Assembly (NCBI RefSeq): GCF_017942225.1
Contig: NZ_JAGKSD010000007.1
Location: 62,001 to 126,000, forward strand
Source of the DNA: Corynebacterium sp. Marseille-P3884
Lineage (GTDB): Bacteria > Actinomycetota > Actinomycetes > Mycobacteriales > Mycobacteriaceae
Direction: 5' to 3'
Length of the DNA stretch: 64,000 nucleotides
How positions within the stretch are numbered: the stretch's first letter is position 1; each line of letters starts with the position of its first letter. The notes under the pieces are model-generated. The model saw only the letters and a list, made by a program, of their open reading frames with translations. It did not search any database and was not told the DNA's origin. Positions 40,797 to 49,410 of this stretch are shown piece by piece. Both the position numbers and the translations under genes were made by a program.

Positions 40797-41516
40797 ATGG
40801 ATCGGGAGATCCGCGCCGCCCTCAAAGACCTGTGGGTTGTCGGCCTGGGGCTGATTCCCCTCGGCCTCGCATTCGGCCTGGTCATGACCCAAGCTGGCTT
40901 CGCGTGGTGGTGGACACCCATCTTCTCCATCGTCATCTATGCGGGGTCCATGGAATTCCTCGCCGTCCAGCTTGTCTCCGCCGGCGTCGGCCCGCTGTCC
41001 GCCGCGGTCACCGGGTTCATGGTGAATTTCCGCCACATTTTCTACGGCCTCACCTTTCCCCGTCACCGCATTTCATCGCCTCTCGGCCGCGCGTACTCCA
41101 CCTACGCGCTTACCGACGAAACCTACGCCGTCATCTCCTCCCTTCCCCCCTCCACCCGCTCGACCCTTACCGGCACCCGCATCCTCACCGTGGGGATCGT
41201 CTGCCAACTTCTCTGGGTCATCCCCGGCATTCTCGGCGCTTTGCTCGGTGAGGTCATCCCGCCGGAGGTCAAAGGCATGGACTTCGCCTTGACCGCCCTC
41301 TTCGTCGTTCTCGCCTACGAGTCCTTCAATTCCAACCGCGATTTCTCCCTGCCTCTGACCGCCACAGCAATCGCCATCCTTGTCGCCGTCATCGCCCCCT
41401 CCTGGCTCCTCATGGTCTCCCTGACCGCCTACTTCTTTGTCCTGCTGCTCCGTTACGCGCACCCCGACCTCGACCGCGCCCTCGAGCTCCGCCCCTCTCA
41501 CGAAGGAGGTCAGTGA
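40797..41516 (+). CDS. azlC: AzlC family branched-chain amino acid exporter, large subunit
   Basis: A 239-residue membrane protein with about seven spans and the family motifs GLGLIPLGLAFG, IYAGSMEFLAV and VNFRHIFYGL. With the AzlD partner it forms an amino-acid exporter; the corynebacterial pair BrnFE exports isoleucine, leucine, valine and methionine. The start is two bases after yqgE and the stop overlaps azlD by four bases. No lrp-type regulator is adjacent. Confidence 0.9.
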   Translation: MDREIRAALKDLWVVGLGLIPLGLAFGLVMTQAGFAWWWTPIFSIVIYAGSMEFLAVQLVSAGVGPLSAAVTGFMVNFRHIFYGLTFPRHRISSPLGRAYSTYALTDETYAVISSLPPSTRSTLTGTRILTVGIVCQLLWVIPGILGALLGEVIPPEVKGMDFALTALFVVLAYESFNSNRDFSLPLTATAIAILVAVIAPSWLLMVSLTAYFFVLLLRYAHPDLDRALELRPSHEGGQ

Positions 41517-41866
41517 TCTTGGGCCTTCCCGAAGGCGTCACCCTCGCCATGGTCGCCGCTGTCCTCATTCCCGTCGGCATCGTCACTGTGCTCCTGCGTG
41601 CCCTCCCCTTTTCGTTCCTGCGGCTGCTCAAGGACAGCCCCGTTGTCCAGTTCCTCGGCGCAACCATGCCAGTCGGCGTGATGACTGTTCTCCTTATCTA
41701 CACAATTTCCTCCATTTCTCGCGACCCTGACATTCCCCATGGCCTCGTCGCTGCCCTCATCGCCGCCGGAATCACCCTCGCACTGCATGCCTGGAAGCGC
41801 CGCGCCGGCCTGTCCATCCTCACCGGCACCGCCATCTACATGCTGCTCATCAATCTGGTGTTCTAG
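41513..41866 (+). CDS. azlD: AzlD family branched-chain amino acid exporter, small subunit
   Basis: A 117-residue protein with four spans. The family motif RALPFSFLRLLKDSPVVQFL is near residue 30, followed by MPVGVMTVLLIYTIS. It starts at GTG inside the azlC stop with AAGGAGG upstream. It is the obligate partner of the AzlC protein. Confidence 0.9.
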   Translation: MILGLPEGVTLAMVAAVLIPVGIVTVLLRALPFSFLRLLKDSPVVQFLGATMPVGVMTVLLIYTISSISRDPDIPHGLVAALIAAGITLALHAWKRRAGLSILTGTAIYMLLINLVF

Positions 41867-42022
41867 GGTCACTGCTCGGTAACTTTTTGTCAGTTGTAGT
41901 AACAACTCGGTTTGGCTCTGCTATTAATCAAGTGACGCCAATTACATTGGTCGATCATTTCTCACTGGTTCACACCCCGATCACTCAAGTTTCAGTCCAC
42001 AACCCCACAAGGAGCCCACACC

Positions 42023-42394
42023 ATGAAGCGCCGTATCGTCGCCGCCGGCCTTGCAGCCGCCACCGCCCTGTCCCTCTCCGTCGCCCCCGCCCAGGCAGCG
42101 GTCGAGCAGACTTCCTCGTACGAGTCCAGCAGCAAGATGATTCAAAAGAGGCTGGATGATGCTGGCCGTGATCCCAAAAAACTGGAACGTATAGCTCGAG
42201 ACGCTGAAGCCCTCGGCAAGTTTATTAAGCCCTCTTCCGATAACGACAAGAAGAACGGCTATACATTGGGAACCACCTTCGACATCCTGCTCGGCACCGG
42301 CATCTCTTTCGGTGTTTTGGCTCTCCTCGCAGCTGCGGCACAGTCCGGCCAGCTGCCGGTGCCGAACCTGCCGCTGCCGAACCTGCCGTTCTAA
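42023..42394 (+). CDS. small secreted protein of a tandem family, copy 1
   Basis: A 123-residue protein of unknown function with a signal peptide (MKRRIVAAG, Ala-rich core, APAQA). The mature part has a charged helical middle (SSKMIQKRLDDAGRDPKK), the motif NGYTLGTTFDILLGTGI at the start of a hydrophobic segment, and a Pro/Leu tail (LPVPNLPLPNLPF). SD AAGGAG precedes the ATG. Copies 1 and 2 are nearly identical at both ends and differ in the middle. About 155 bp between azlD and this gene should carry the family promoter. Confidence 0.8.
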   Translation: MKRRIVAAGLAAATALSLSVAPAQAAVEQTSSYESSSKMIQKRLDDAGRDPKKLERIARDAEALGKFIKPSSDNDKKNGYTLGTTFDILLGTGISFGVLALLAAAAQSGQLPVPNLPLPNLPF

Positions 42395-42448
42395 GAACAT
42401 CCACGCGAACTCACTCGCCGTCGTAGAGATCCACAAAGGAGTCCCCAC
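42395..42448 (+). repeat. 54-bp intergenic repeat, copy 1
   Basis: The spacer between copies 1 and 2 differs by one base from 42812-42865. It carries the SD (AAAGGAG) and the conserved context before each ATG, so the duplicated unit is a whole gene plus its leader, about 0.42 kb. Confidence 0.9.
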
Positions 42449-42811
42449 ATGAAGCGTCGTATCCTCGCCGCCGGCCTTGCAGCCGCCACCGCCCTGTCCC
42501 TCTCCGTCGCCCCCGCCCAGGCAGCGGTCGAGCCTGCGCAGACTTCCTCGTACGAGTCCAGCAGCAAGATGATTCATAGGAGCTTCGAAAGAGCTTCTGG
42601 TGACCAGGAAAAGTATAACCGTGTTGCTGACCGGCGCGACTCCCTGAGGAAATTCTTGGAGCCTTCTTCCAAAAACGACTTGAAGAACGGCTATACATTG
42701 GGAACCACCTTCGACATCCTGCTCGGCACCGCCCTCGGTTTCGGTGTTGTGGCGCTCCTAGCTGGTGCGGCACAGTCCGGCCAGCTGCCGGTGCCGAAGC
42801 TGCCGTTCTAA
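42449..42811 (+). CDS. small secreted protein of a tandem family, copy 2
   Basis: A 120-residue paralogue of copy 1 with the same signal peptide, NGYTLGTTFDILLGTALGFG segment and a tail ending LPVPKLPF. The middle (SKMIHRSFERASGDQEKYN) has diverged strongly although flanked by identical DNA. This points to diversifying change or module replacement between conserved ends. Confidence 0.8.
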   Translation: MKRRILAAGLAAATALSLSVAPAQAAVEPAQTSSYESSSKMIHRSFERASGDQEKYNRVADRRDSLRKFLEPSSKNDLKNGYTLGTTFDILLGTALGFGVVALLAGAAQSGQLPVPKLPF

Positions 42812-42865
42812 GAACATCCGCGCGAACTCACTCGCCGTCGTAGAGATCCACAAAGGAGTCCCCAC
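42812..42865 (+). repeat. 54-bp intergenic repeat, copy 2
   Basis: Near-identical to 42395-42448 (one base different). It precedes copy 3 of the family. Confidence 0.9.
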
Positions 42866-43252
42866 ATGAAGCGTCGTATCGTCGCCGCCGGCCTTGCAGC
42901 CGCCACCGCCCTGTCCCTCTCCGTCGCCCCCGCCCAGGCAGGTGAGAATAAAACCTCGTCCGAAATCTCGGACACTGAGCTGAAGAGCTACCTCCTGGAG
43001 CAAGCGCGGAATGGAAATGTCACTGCGCTCATGAAGCAGATTGCGAGAAAGGAGCACCAGAACCCGGCTGCTGATTCCCCCGCTGCGCAGGCTCTTTACA
43101 GTTCCCTCCGTAATGACGCCGCTAACGGTTACGCCTCGGGTAAGACTTTGAACATTCTGCTCGGCACCGGCATCACCGCCCTGATTCTCGGCGGTCTCGG
43201 TAATTTCGCTGTCCAGCAGGGTCTGGTCCAGCTGCCGAAGCTCCCGTTCTAG
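42866..43252 (+). CDS. small secreted protein of a tandem family, copy 3
   Basis: A 128-residue paralogue. The signal peptide DNA is almost identical to copies 1 and 2. The middle is unrelated in sequence (SSEISDTELKSYLLEQARN) but still helical and charged. The late segment is NGYASGKTLNILLGTGITAL with a tail QLPKLPF. It is the last gene before a strong terminator. Confidence 0.8.
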   Translation: MKRRIVAAGLAAATALSLSVAPAQAGENKTSSEISDTELKSYLLEQARNGNVTALMKQIARKEHQNPAADSPAAQALYSSLRNDAANGYASGKTLNILLGTGITALILGGLGNFAVQQGLVQLPKLPF

Positions 43253-43274
43253 CGCCCTAGCGCTCCAGTCTTTT

Positions 43275-43325
43275 AGCCCCAACCACGCTCCTTCAAAAGG
43301 ATGCGGGTTGGGGCTTCTGCGTGGG
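43275..43325 (+). terminator. terminator after the tandem secreted-protein genes
   Basis: A 10-bp perfect stem AGCCCCAACC (43275-43284) with GGTTGGGGCT (43316-43325) and a 31-base interior, followed by TCTGC. It ends the run azlC-azlD-small secreted genes or just the last of them. An iterated 10-mer lies at 43336, ten bases beyond. Confidence 0.8.
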
Positions 43326-43449
43326 AGGGGTGGGCGTCGATAAGCGAATGCCTTTTCCTTGGTGAGTGAATTTTCTGTAAACGTGCTGCTAAAGCTGCGT
43401 TGAGGTCCTATGCTTGCTGTGCTGTATTTCTGCCGTTCAAGGAGTTTCC

Positions 43450-44022
43450 ATGAAGCGTCGTGCCGTCGCTGCTGCCCTGACCGTCGCACTCGTTGCGGGT
43501 GCCGTGCCCGCGCATGCTGGCGAGGAGCGGCCTGTTGATCAGCACAGCTCGATCAAGCCGTTGCTCGAGCTCAGCTCTCCAGAGCACAGTTCCGAGCACT
43601 CCAGCATGGCAACTGACGAGCAGCTTCGCGAGGAGTGGGCAGCCGCCTCGCGGAAGGGCTTTTTCTCCCCGATCATTGAGTCGATTTACGACCTTGAGAT
43701 CCCCGACGGGTTCGAAGAGCGCATGGATGCGGTCGACGAAAACGTGGCGCGATACGACAACAACGAATCCGCGAATGCGGTGCTTGGAAGCTCCCTGCGG
43801 TGGGATGCTGCGCGTGGACAGCAACTGGGCACGGCTCTGAACTGGTGGATCGCAGCTGGTGTCTTGGTGGGTCTGTTCGGCGGTGTTTTCGCGGCTGATC
43901 AGGCTGGTCTTATCGCGCTCCCCACTTCTGCTGATTTCGCGCGTCTACAGGCTGATGCGCAGTCGAATCTCGCGCGAGTCCAGGGCGATGTGCGCGCGCA
44001 GATTGAGGCGTACTTGCCGTAG
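43450..44022 (+). CDS. small secreted protein, distant member of the tandem family
   Basis: A 190-residue protein with a signal peptide (MKRRAVAAALTVALVAGAVP, AHA cleavage), a Ser/His/Glu-rich region, a helical middle, and a late hydrophobic segment (LGTALNWWIAAGVLVGLFGG) preceding DQAGLIALP. The LGT plus Q/DQxGLxxLP pattern echoes copies 1-3. Unlike them, it ends in an amphipathic helix (RLQADAQSNLARVQGDVRAQ) similar to the end of the adhesin. ATG 43450 has AAGGAG upstream. It lies beyond the terminator, so it has its own promoter. Confidence 0.75.
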   Translation: MKRRAVAAALTVALVAGAVPAHAGEERPVDQHSSIKPLLELSSPEHSSEHSSMATDEQLREEWAAASRKGFFSPIIESIYDLEIPDGFEERMDAVDENVARYDNNESANAVLGSSLRWDAARGQQLGTALNWWIAAGVLVGLFGGVFAADQAGLIALPTSADFARLQADAQSNLARVQGDVRAQIEAYLP

Positions 44023-44291
44023 CTTTTGCGCCGTGGGCTCGGTGGCTTTCAGCATGGCCCGCGGTTTGCTTTGCGGTTCGTACTCAGTGCGACCTTGGTT
44101 CGCTGTCTAGATGGTGGTCTCGCGTCCGGGGTTGTTCGAAAAGCAAAAGTTTTCCACAGGGTTGACCTGGAGTTTTGCAACTAGAGTCGAACATAGGGGC
44201 GAATGTGAGCACGCCTTCCAGGGGTATGGTTCGTCCTATGTGAAAGAGTGTTCTATACAACCAAACAAAGCACTCACTGAAAGCCAGCACA

Positions 44292-45956
44292 ATGACTACA
44301 GCGAGACCACCCGAAGATAGAAAGACTGACAGCCCTCCGAACGAACACCACACCGATTCCAATAGCACGACCAATAGCCAGCCCGAGAAGGAAGGAGCCC
44401 GTTCCAAGAAACCCGCCTGCTTCGCCACTGAGAACTTCGACAACGCGACGTGCCGCGCCGCGTTGGCCATCCGTGAGGCACAGACCAAGATTTTCGCACC
44501 CTATTCCGAGCCCGGTTATGGGTTCTGTTCTAAGGACCACGACCGCGAAGTCGTTCAGGTTTGCACCCAGACCGGAATGACGAAGCCGCAGGTAGATAAC
44601 GCGATCACCGCGTATATGTGCCTGCGCAATCTGCCCAAGCTCCGAGCTCTCCAGCTCGAGTATTACCGGCTCGATCTCGAGCGGGTCAATGCTATCGCCA
44701 ACGGCCTCGCGGATCTGGGCAACAACGTGTCGGACGAGGTGTACGCGAAGTTCGACGACATGCTCACGGCCCTGTTCACGCCGGAGAAGATGAACCAGCA
44801 GCTGCCCACGAAGAAAGCGATCACGCACCGCATCAATTCGATGATCGCCAACTTCGATTCCACCGCTGCGTACGACGAGAAGAAGCGCAAGGACCGGGAA
44901 GAGAAGAAAGAACCTTTCGGGCCGGGTGAAGGAGAGATCTCCTTCTCCGTGCCCCCTTCCGGTTCCGGCGACCCCAGCAACGCGTACATGAATGTCACGG
45001 GCGACAAGGTGGAAGTCGCCGCTATGCGCGCCGAGCTCAACGCCATCGCGCGCGAAAATGGCGTCGATCAGTGGGACGCGCTGCGTCTGCTCATCTTCGA
45101 TAAGGTTCGTTCCACGTCGGCCACCATCTACGGTTACGCGCCGATGAAGAACGGAATGCCCGATCCGTCGAAGTCTGCATTCCTCCCCGGATTCGGTTGG
45201 ACCACCGGCGCCGGCACGGAAGCCTTCCACGAGATGGCCGACAAGATCATCGACCTCGAAGAATACAAGGACCACGCAGTCGCCGGATATATCGCGCCCG
45301 ACAAAGTCAAGGCGTACGTTCGCGGCCGCGACGGCACCTGCATCTTCCCGGGTTGTCACCGTTCGGCGTGGAGCTGCCAGCTCGACCACCGCATCCCTTA
45401 CGACGAAGGCGGCCAGACCACGGCAGCGAATCTCTACTGCCTGTGCGCTCACCACCACAACATCAAGACAGATCGCCGTGCCTTCTACGTGCCCGATCCG
45501 GTCACCGGCGAAATCATCTGGCTTTTTGACGATGGAACCTACGCTCGCACCGAACCCGCCGGATTCATCGGCAGTCAGGTCACCCCGACTGCACCGCGCT
45601 GGCGCGCTTCCACCGCGGACATCGAGCACCGCAAGCGTAAAAAGGCCCATTTTCTCGCGAAAGGGCACACGCTTATCGACGCGTACGAGGCAGGACTCCC
45701 CTGCCCCACCAACGACGAACTCGATTCTGGTGCAGAATCCGGTACCGATTCCGAGGAACTCTCCCCGATCACCTACGAGGAGACGCTCGAAGCGATCGCC
45801 GAACTCGAAAAGGAATTCAACATGGAATTCCCGTTCCGTCCGGAGCCTCCCGAAGATGAAGCCGAGGAGGTGAATGGACAATCACCGGAAAACCGGCAGA
45901 AAAATGGGGCAGAAAAGCAGCGGGGATGTCAGCTCCCCGAGGAGCCGCCGTTCTAG
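44292..45956 (+). CDS. DUF222 / HNH endonuclease domain protein
   Basis: A 554-residue protein. The N-terminal two thirds are DUF222-like (KPQVDNAITAYMCLRNLPKL, LDLERVNAIA), and the HNH nuclease lies at about residues 350-395 (CIFPGCHRSAW, QLDHRIPYDEGG, NLYCLCAHHHNIKTD). This is the 13E12-type family, multi-copy in corynebacteria and mycobacteria, whose biological role is unclear; mobile-element origin is often suspected. The last four bases overlap the convergent lipoprotein gene. The upstream 270 bp have no gene. Confidence 0.85.
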   Translation: MTTARPPEDRKTDSPPNEHHTDSNSTTNSQPEKEGARSKKPACFATENFDNATCRAALAIREAQTKIFAPYSEPGYGFCSKDHDREVVQVCTQTGMTKPQVDNAITAYMCLRNLPKLRALQLEYYRLDLERVNAIANGLADLGNNVSDEVYAKFDDMLTALFTPEKMNQQLPTKKAITHRINSMIANFDSTAAYDEKKRKDREEKKEPFGPGEGEISFSVPPSGSGDPSNAYMNVTGDKVEVAAMRAELNAIARENGVDQWDALRLLIFDKVRSTSATIYGYAPMKNGMPDPSKSAFLPGFGWTTGAGTEAFHEMADKIIDLEEYKDHAVAGYIAPDKVKAYVRGRDGTCIFPGCHRSAWSCQLDHRIPYDEGGQTTAANLYCLCAHHHNIKTDRRAFYVPDPVTGEIIWLFDDGTYARTEPAGFIGSQVTPTAPRWRASTADIEHRKRKKAHFLAKGHTLIDAYEAGLPCPTNDELDSGAESGTDSEELSPITYEETLEAIAELEKEFNMEFPFRPEPPEDEAEEVNGQSPENRQKNGAEKQRGCQLPEEPPF

Positions 45957-46492
45957 AGATCTCTCACCGCGGCGCACAACTTGGGGTCGGTGATATAACC
46001 CTGTTCGCACCCGTACTGGGTCTGCAGTTCACCCGAGGATGGGTTCGGGTTTCCCTGTTCATCGGTACCGTAACCGCACTCCGCGGCACCGCCGGTGCAT
46101 TCTGGTTCAGCAGGTGCGGCAGGTGCAGCCGGAGGATCTGCGGGAGCTTCCGGGGCTGCTGGTTGCTCAGATTGTGCCGGTCGCTGTGGTTGTTCCGGCT
46201 GCTCGGGTTGTGCGGATTCTTCCTCAAAATCGCCACATCGGCGGGTGTCGGTAACGGTGCTGCCGTCGGCAAGGCGCGCGGTGTCCTTCTTCTCGCACTT
46301 CACGAAGGACGGCCCAGACTCGATCGTTGTCGTTCCTGCAGCTTCTGTGTTGGCGGCGGGGCTTGGGCTCGCGGTGGAGCTACGCTCCGTGAGGGTTGGT
46401 TCATCAATGTCGTCGGAAAATTGGCTGCAACCAGTGAGAGAGGCAGCCGCCAAGATAATTCCGGCCAAAATCTTTGTGGACTGTCGCACCAT
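45953..46492 (-). CDS. lipoprotein with Pro/Glu/Gln repeat region
   Basis: A 179-residue protein. The signal peptide ends in a lipobox LTGC (Cys22). The mature part has a TVTDTRRCGDFEE motif and a PEQPEQPQ/APEAPADPPAAP tract that would span the wall, then a Cys-containing C-terminal region (ECTGGAAECGYGTDEQGNPN, then YGCEQGYITDPKLCAAV). The paired cysteines suggest disulfides. Function unknown. It lies 26 bp downstream of the 46519 gene, possibly at the end of the trp-linked run. Confidence 0.75.
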   Translation of the reverse strand: MVRQSTKILAGIILAAASLTGCSQFSDDIDEPTLTERSSTASPSPAANTEAAGTTTIESGPSFVKCEKKDTARLADGSTVTDTRRCGDFEEESAQPEQPEQPQRPAQSEQPAAPEAPADPPAAPAAPAEPECTGGAAECGYGTDEQGNPNPSSGELQTQYGCEQGYITDPKLCAAVRDL

Positions 46493-46518
46493 GATCTTCT
46501 ACTCCTGCTTTGAGGGTC

Positions 46519-46860
46519 TTAGTTCGGGTCGGGGGATGTTGGGCGATCGGGAATGTCCGGGAAAATGGCTTGGGCTTCTGCCCACAGTCCATCGAAAGCG
46601 CTTTTCTCGAGCATGTGGTGCTCGATGTCCTCGAATTGGCCAAGCTGGTCTGGGTGTGGCACGACATCGAGGGGTTTGTTAGCACTGCCGTAGACCGTGC
46701 CCTCAGTGTATGTGCCGACGATGGAATTGTCAGGGGTCAATTCGATCATCCTGACCATGCGGCAGTGAGTGCGGGTGTCGTCGAGTTCAGCTAGCTCGGC
46801 GACATTCACCAGCCCGGACCCGTCTGGGGCGGTGAAAATTGTCTTCACGAAGAGGCGCAT
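46519..46860 (-). CDS. conserved hypothetical protein
   Basis: A 113-residue soluble acidic protein that I do not recognise with certainty. The stretch LDDTRTHCRMVRMIELTPDN followed by GTY is reminiscent of small DUF6881-like proteins, but the match is weak. It has no signal peptide or membrane span. It lies 31 bp downstream of the Rieske gene on the same strand, so it may be transcribed with the trp genes. Confidence 0.55.
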   Translation of the reverse strand: MRLFVKTIFTAPDGSGLVNVAELAELDDTRTHCRMVRMIELTPDNSIVGTYTEGTVYGSANKPLDVVPHPDQLGQFEDIEHHMLEKSAFDGLWAEAQAIFPDIPDRPTSPDPN

Positions 46861-46891
46861 GGGATTTTCGCTGATTTTCTTGCTCCTATTG

Positions 46892-47275
46892 CTACTCGTT
46901 GCTGCCGCCAGCGACGACAGTGTCGCCTTCCTCGCGGACGGGGACGGTGGTCATGCCTGTTGCAGCCGGTCCGGAAACGGGATCGCCGGTCGCGATATTG
47001 AACACCGAGCCGTGGGACGGGCACCGCACTGTATCGCCGTCGACTTGCGTGATCGGGCTGCCCTGGTGCGGGCATTTGGCGGAGTAGGCGACGAACTCGC
47101 CCTCGTTGGGTTGGGCGATGATGAGGTTGTCCACGATCACCGCGCTACCGACAGGAACCTCCGTGGCGGCGACCTCCGCGGACGGGGCTTTGCCGCAAGC
47201 GGCGAGGAATGCGCCGGCGAAGGTGGTCGCGGTGCCGAGCAGGAATGTGCGACGGGAACAGGAGAACTCAGTCAT
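46892..47275 (-). CDS. Tat-exported Rieske [2Fe-2S] lipoprotein
   Basis: A 127-residue protein. The N-terminus has a Tat-like SRRTFL (residues 7-12) and a lipobox LAAC (Cys27). The Rieske ligands are C68-P-H70 in CPHQG and C85-P-S-H88 in CPSHGS, both intact. It should be a membrane-tethered extracytoplasmic electron carrier. The ATG overlaps the trpA stop by four bases, so translation is coupled to tryptophan synthase, an unexpected partner. No oxygenase or cytochrome gene is nearby. Confidence 0.9.
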   Translation of the reverse strand: MTEFSCSRRTFLLGTATTFAGAFLAACGKAPSAEVAATEVPVGSAVIVDNLIIAQPNEGEFVAYSAKCPHQGSPITQVDGDTVRCPSHGSVFNIATGDPVSGPAATGMTTVPVREEGDTVVAGGSNE

Positions 47276-48114
47276 GCCTTGATCGTAGCTTGCTTCATGG
47301 TGCTGACGTACTCGCGAAGCTCGGCTTTCAGGGCATCGATATCCCGGATGGTGCCGGGATTCGGGTGCGCGTAATCGACGTGGGCATCGATGATCTTCGC
47401 GATAGCAGAGCCGGTGATCGCGCCGGCAGCGCCAGCGGCAACGGCGTCGGCCACGTGCTGCGGGGTAGAAATACCGAATCCGAGGAGGACGGGGGCGCCG
47501 TTGTAGGAGGCGATGTTGGAGACGACGTCGGCAAGCCCCTGTGTCTGGGATTCGCGCTCGGCACCGGTGACGCCGTCGCGGGAGACGGCGTAGATGTATC
47601 CGCGGGAGTTCGCGGCAACGCCCTCGAGGACCTCGGGGCGGGCCTGAGCGGGGGCGATGAAGACTGGGTCGATGCCGGCTGCGGTCGCGGCCTCGATGAA
47701 GGGAGCGCCCTCGCGGACCGGAACATCGGGAATCAATACGGCATCGGCGCCGGCTTCGTGCAGGTCAGAGTAGAATTTCTCGAGTCCGCGAACGTAGGGC
47801 ACATTCGCGTAGACGAGCATGCCGATCGGGACATTCGGGTAGCGGCGACGGATCTCACGGATCTGGTCCAAGCACTTATCGACGGTGGCGCCCCCGTCCA
47901 ACGCCCGCAAGTGCGATTTCTGGATGGTCGGGCCGTCGGCTGCGGGGTCAGAGAAGGGAATGCCGAGCTCGAGGGCGTCGGCGCCGGCGTCGATAAGCGT
48001 GCTGATGATGTTTACGGCATCTTCGGCGGAGGGGTCTCCGAGCATGACGAAGGGGACGAATGCGCCTTCGTTTTTGGCGTCGAGGTCCGCGAAAAGGGTG
48101 GCAAAGCGGGACAT
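47272..48114 (-). CDS. trpA: tryptophan synthase alpha subunit
   Basis: A 280-residue TIM-barrel enzyme cleaving indole-3-glycerol phosphate. PFVMLGDPS, the catalytic LELGIPFSDPAADGP (Glu and Asp) and GFGISTPQHV are present. The start overlaps the trpB stop (TAATG). Its stop overlaps the Rieske gene. One iterated 10-mer encodes the LID of STLIDAGAD. Confidence 0.96.
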   Translation of the reverse strand: MSRFATLFADLDAKNEGAFVPFVMLGDPSAEDAVNIISTLIDAGADALELGIPFSDPAADGPTIQKSHLRALDGGATVDKCLDQIREIRRRYPNVPIGMLVYANVPYVRGLEKFYSDLHEAGADAVLIPDVPVREGAPFIEAATAAGIDPVFIAPAQARPEVLEGVAANSRGYIYAVSRDGVTGAERESQTQGLADVVSNIASYNGAPVLLGFGISTPQHVADAVAAGAAGAITGSAIAKIIDAHVDYAHPNPGTIRDIDALKAELREYVSTMKQATIKA

Positions 48115-49370
48115 TATTTCTCCTCCGAGTTGTTCAGGACGTACTCCGGGTGCTCCTCGAGTGTCTGCTGGACGTGGGCGATGTCCTTGTCGCCGCGGCC
48201 GGACAGGGAGACGAGGATGGTCGTCGGCGTGCTGGTGTCGCGGGCCTCCTCGGCGCGGCGCAATGCGTACGCGAGCGCGTGGGAGGACTCGAGGGCGGGA
48301 ATGATGCCCTCGTGACGGGAGAGCTGCTGGAACGCGCGGAGTGCCTCGCCGTCGGTGACGGGTACATACTTCGCGCGGCCGGATTTGGCGAGGTGCGCGT
48401 GCTGCGGACCGACGGCCGGGTAATCGAGCCCCGCCGAAATCGAATAGGACTCCTCGATCTGGCCGTCGGCATCGCGCATGAGGTAGGACTTCGTCCCGTG
48501 CAGAATACCCACGGTATCAGCGGCGATGGCGGCACCATGCTTGCCGGATTCCATGCCCTCGCCTCCGGGCTCGGCGCCGACGAGCTCGACCGACTCGTCG
48601 TCGATGAAGTCCGCGAACATGCCGATCGCGTTGGATCCGCCGCCGACGCAGGCGACGACCACGTCGGGAAGCGCTCCCGTGCGCTCTGCGAGCTGTGCTT
48701 TAGCCTCCTCGGAAATGACCTTGTGGAATTCGCGAACGATAGTCGGGAACGGGTGCGGGCCCGCGGCGGTGCCGAGCAGGTAGTGCGATTCGTGGAAGGT
48801 AGCGGTCCAATCGCGCAGGGCTTCGTTGACCGCATCCTTGAGGGTGCCGGAGCCAGAATCGACACCGATCACCTCCGCGCCCATGAGCCGCATGCGGTAG
48901 ACATTCGGTGCCTGGCGCTCCATGTCCTTCGCACCCATGTAGATCACGCAATCAAGGTCCATCAACGCACACGCGAGAGCGGTCGCGGTGCCATGCTGGC
49001 CGGCACCGGTCTCGGCGATGATGCGCTTCTTCCCCATCTTCTTCGCCAGCAACGCCTGCCCGATGACCTGGTTGGTCTTGTGGGCTCCGCCGTGAACGAG
49101 GTCCTCGCGCTTGAGGAAGATACGCGCGAACTCGTTGCCCTTGGTCAGGTTCTTCGCTTCGGTGAGCGGAGTCGGTCGGCCGAGATAGTCGCGGAGCAGA
49201 GCGCGGTACTCGTCCATGAACTGCTCGTCATTCCAGGCATCGACGAATGCTTTTTCAAGTTGGTCGAGCGCCGGGAGCAGCGATTCAGCGACGAACTGTC
49301 CGCCGAATTCACCGAAATACGCGGGCAGAATCGTGCGTCCCCCGTTGCGTGTGTCTGTGGAGTCAGTCAT
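48114..49370 (-). CDS. trpB: tryptophan synthase beta subunit
   Basis: A 418-residue PLP enzyme that condenses indole with serine. The PLP lysine lies in GGAHKTNQ, followed by ETGAGQHG, the phosphate-binding [10 protein letters not shown] and the C-terminal SGRGDKD. It starts 40 bp after trpCF and overlaps trpA. Confidence 0.97.
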   Translation of the reverse strand: MTDSTDTRNGGRTILPAYFGEFGGQFVAESLLPALDQLEKAFVDAWNDEQFMDEYRALLRDYLGRPTPLTEAKNLTKGNEFARIFLKREDLVHGGAHKTNQVIGQALLAKKMGKKRIIAETGAGQHGTATALACALMDLDCVIYMGAKDMERQAPNVYRMRLMGAEVIGVDSGSGTLKDAVNEALRDWTATFHESHYLLGTAAGPHPFPTIVREFHKVISEEAKAQLAERTGALPDVVVACVGGGSNAIGMFADFIDDESVELVGAEPGGEGMESGKHGAAIAADTVGILHGTKSYLMRDADGQIEESYSISAGLDYPAVGPQHAHLAKSGRAKYVPVTDGEALRAFQQLSRHEGIIPALESSHALAYALRRAEEARDTSTPTTILVSLSGRGDKDIAHVQQTLEEHPEYVLNNSEEK

Positions 49371-49410
49371 GAAGTGTCCTTGGTAGTTGGAAGTCTTTAT
49401 TGAGCGTTAA

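Noticed and set aside
42395-42865. CRISPR-like array from the repeated 54-bp spacers
   Set aside because: Only two copies, separated by a full gene with a signal peptide; this is a tandem gene duplication.
44023-44291. Possible short gene before the HNH gene
   Set aside because: No frame with an SD and coherent composition; TTTTCCACA near 44150 is a one-mismatch DnaA-box-like string, probably chance.
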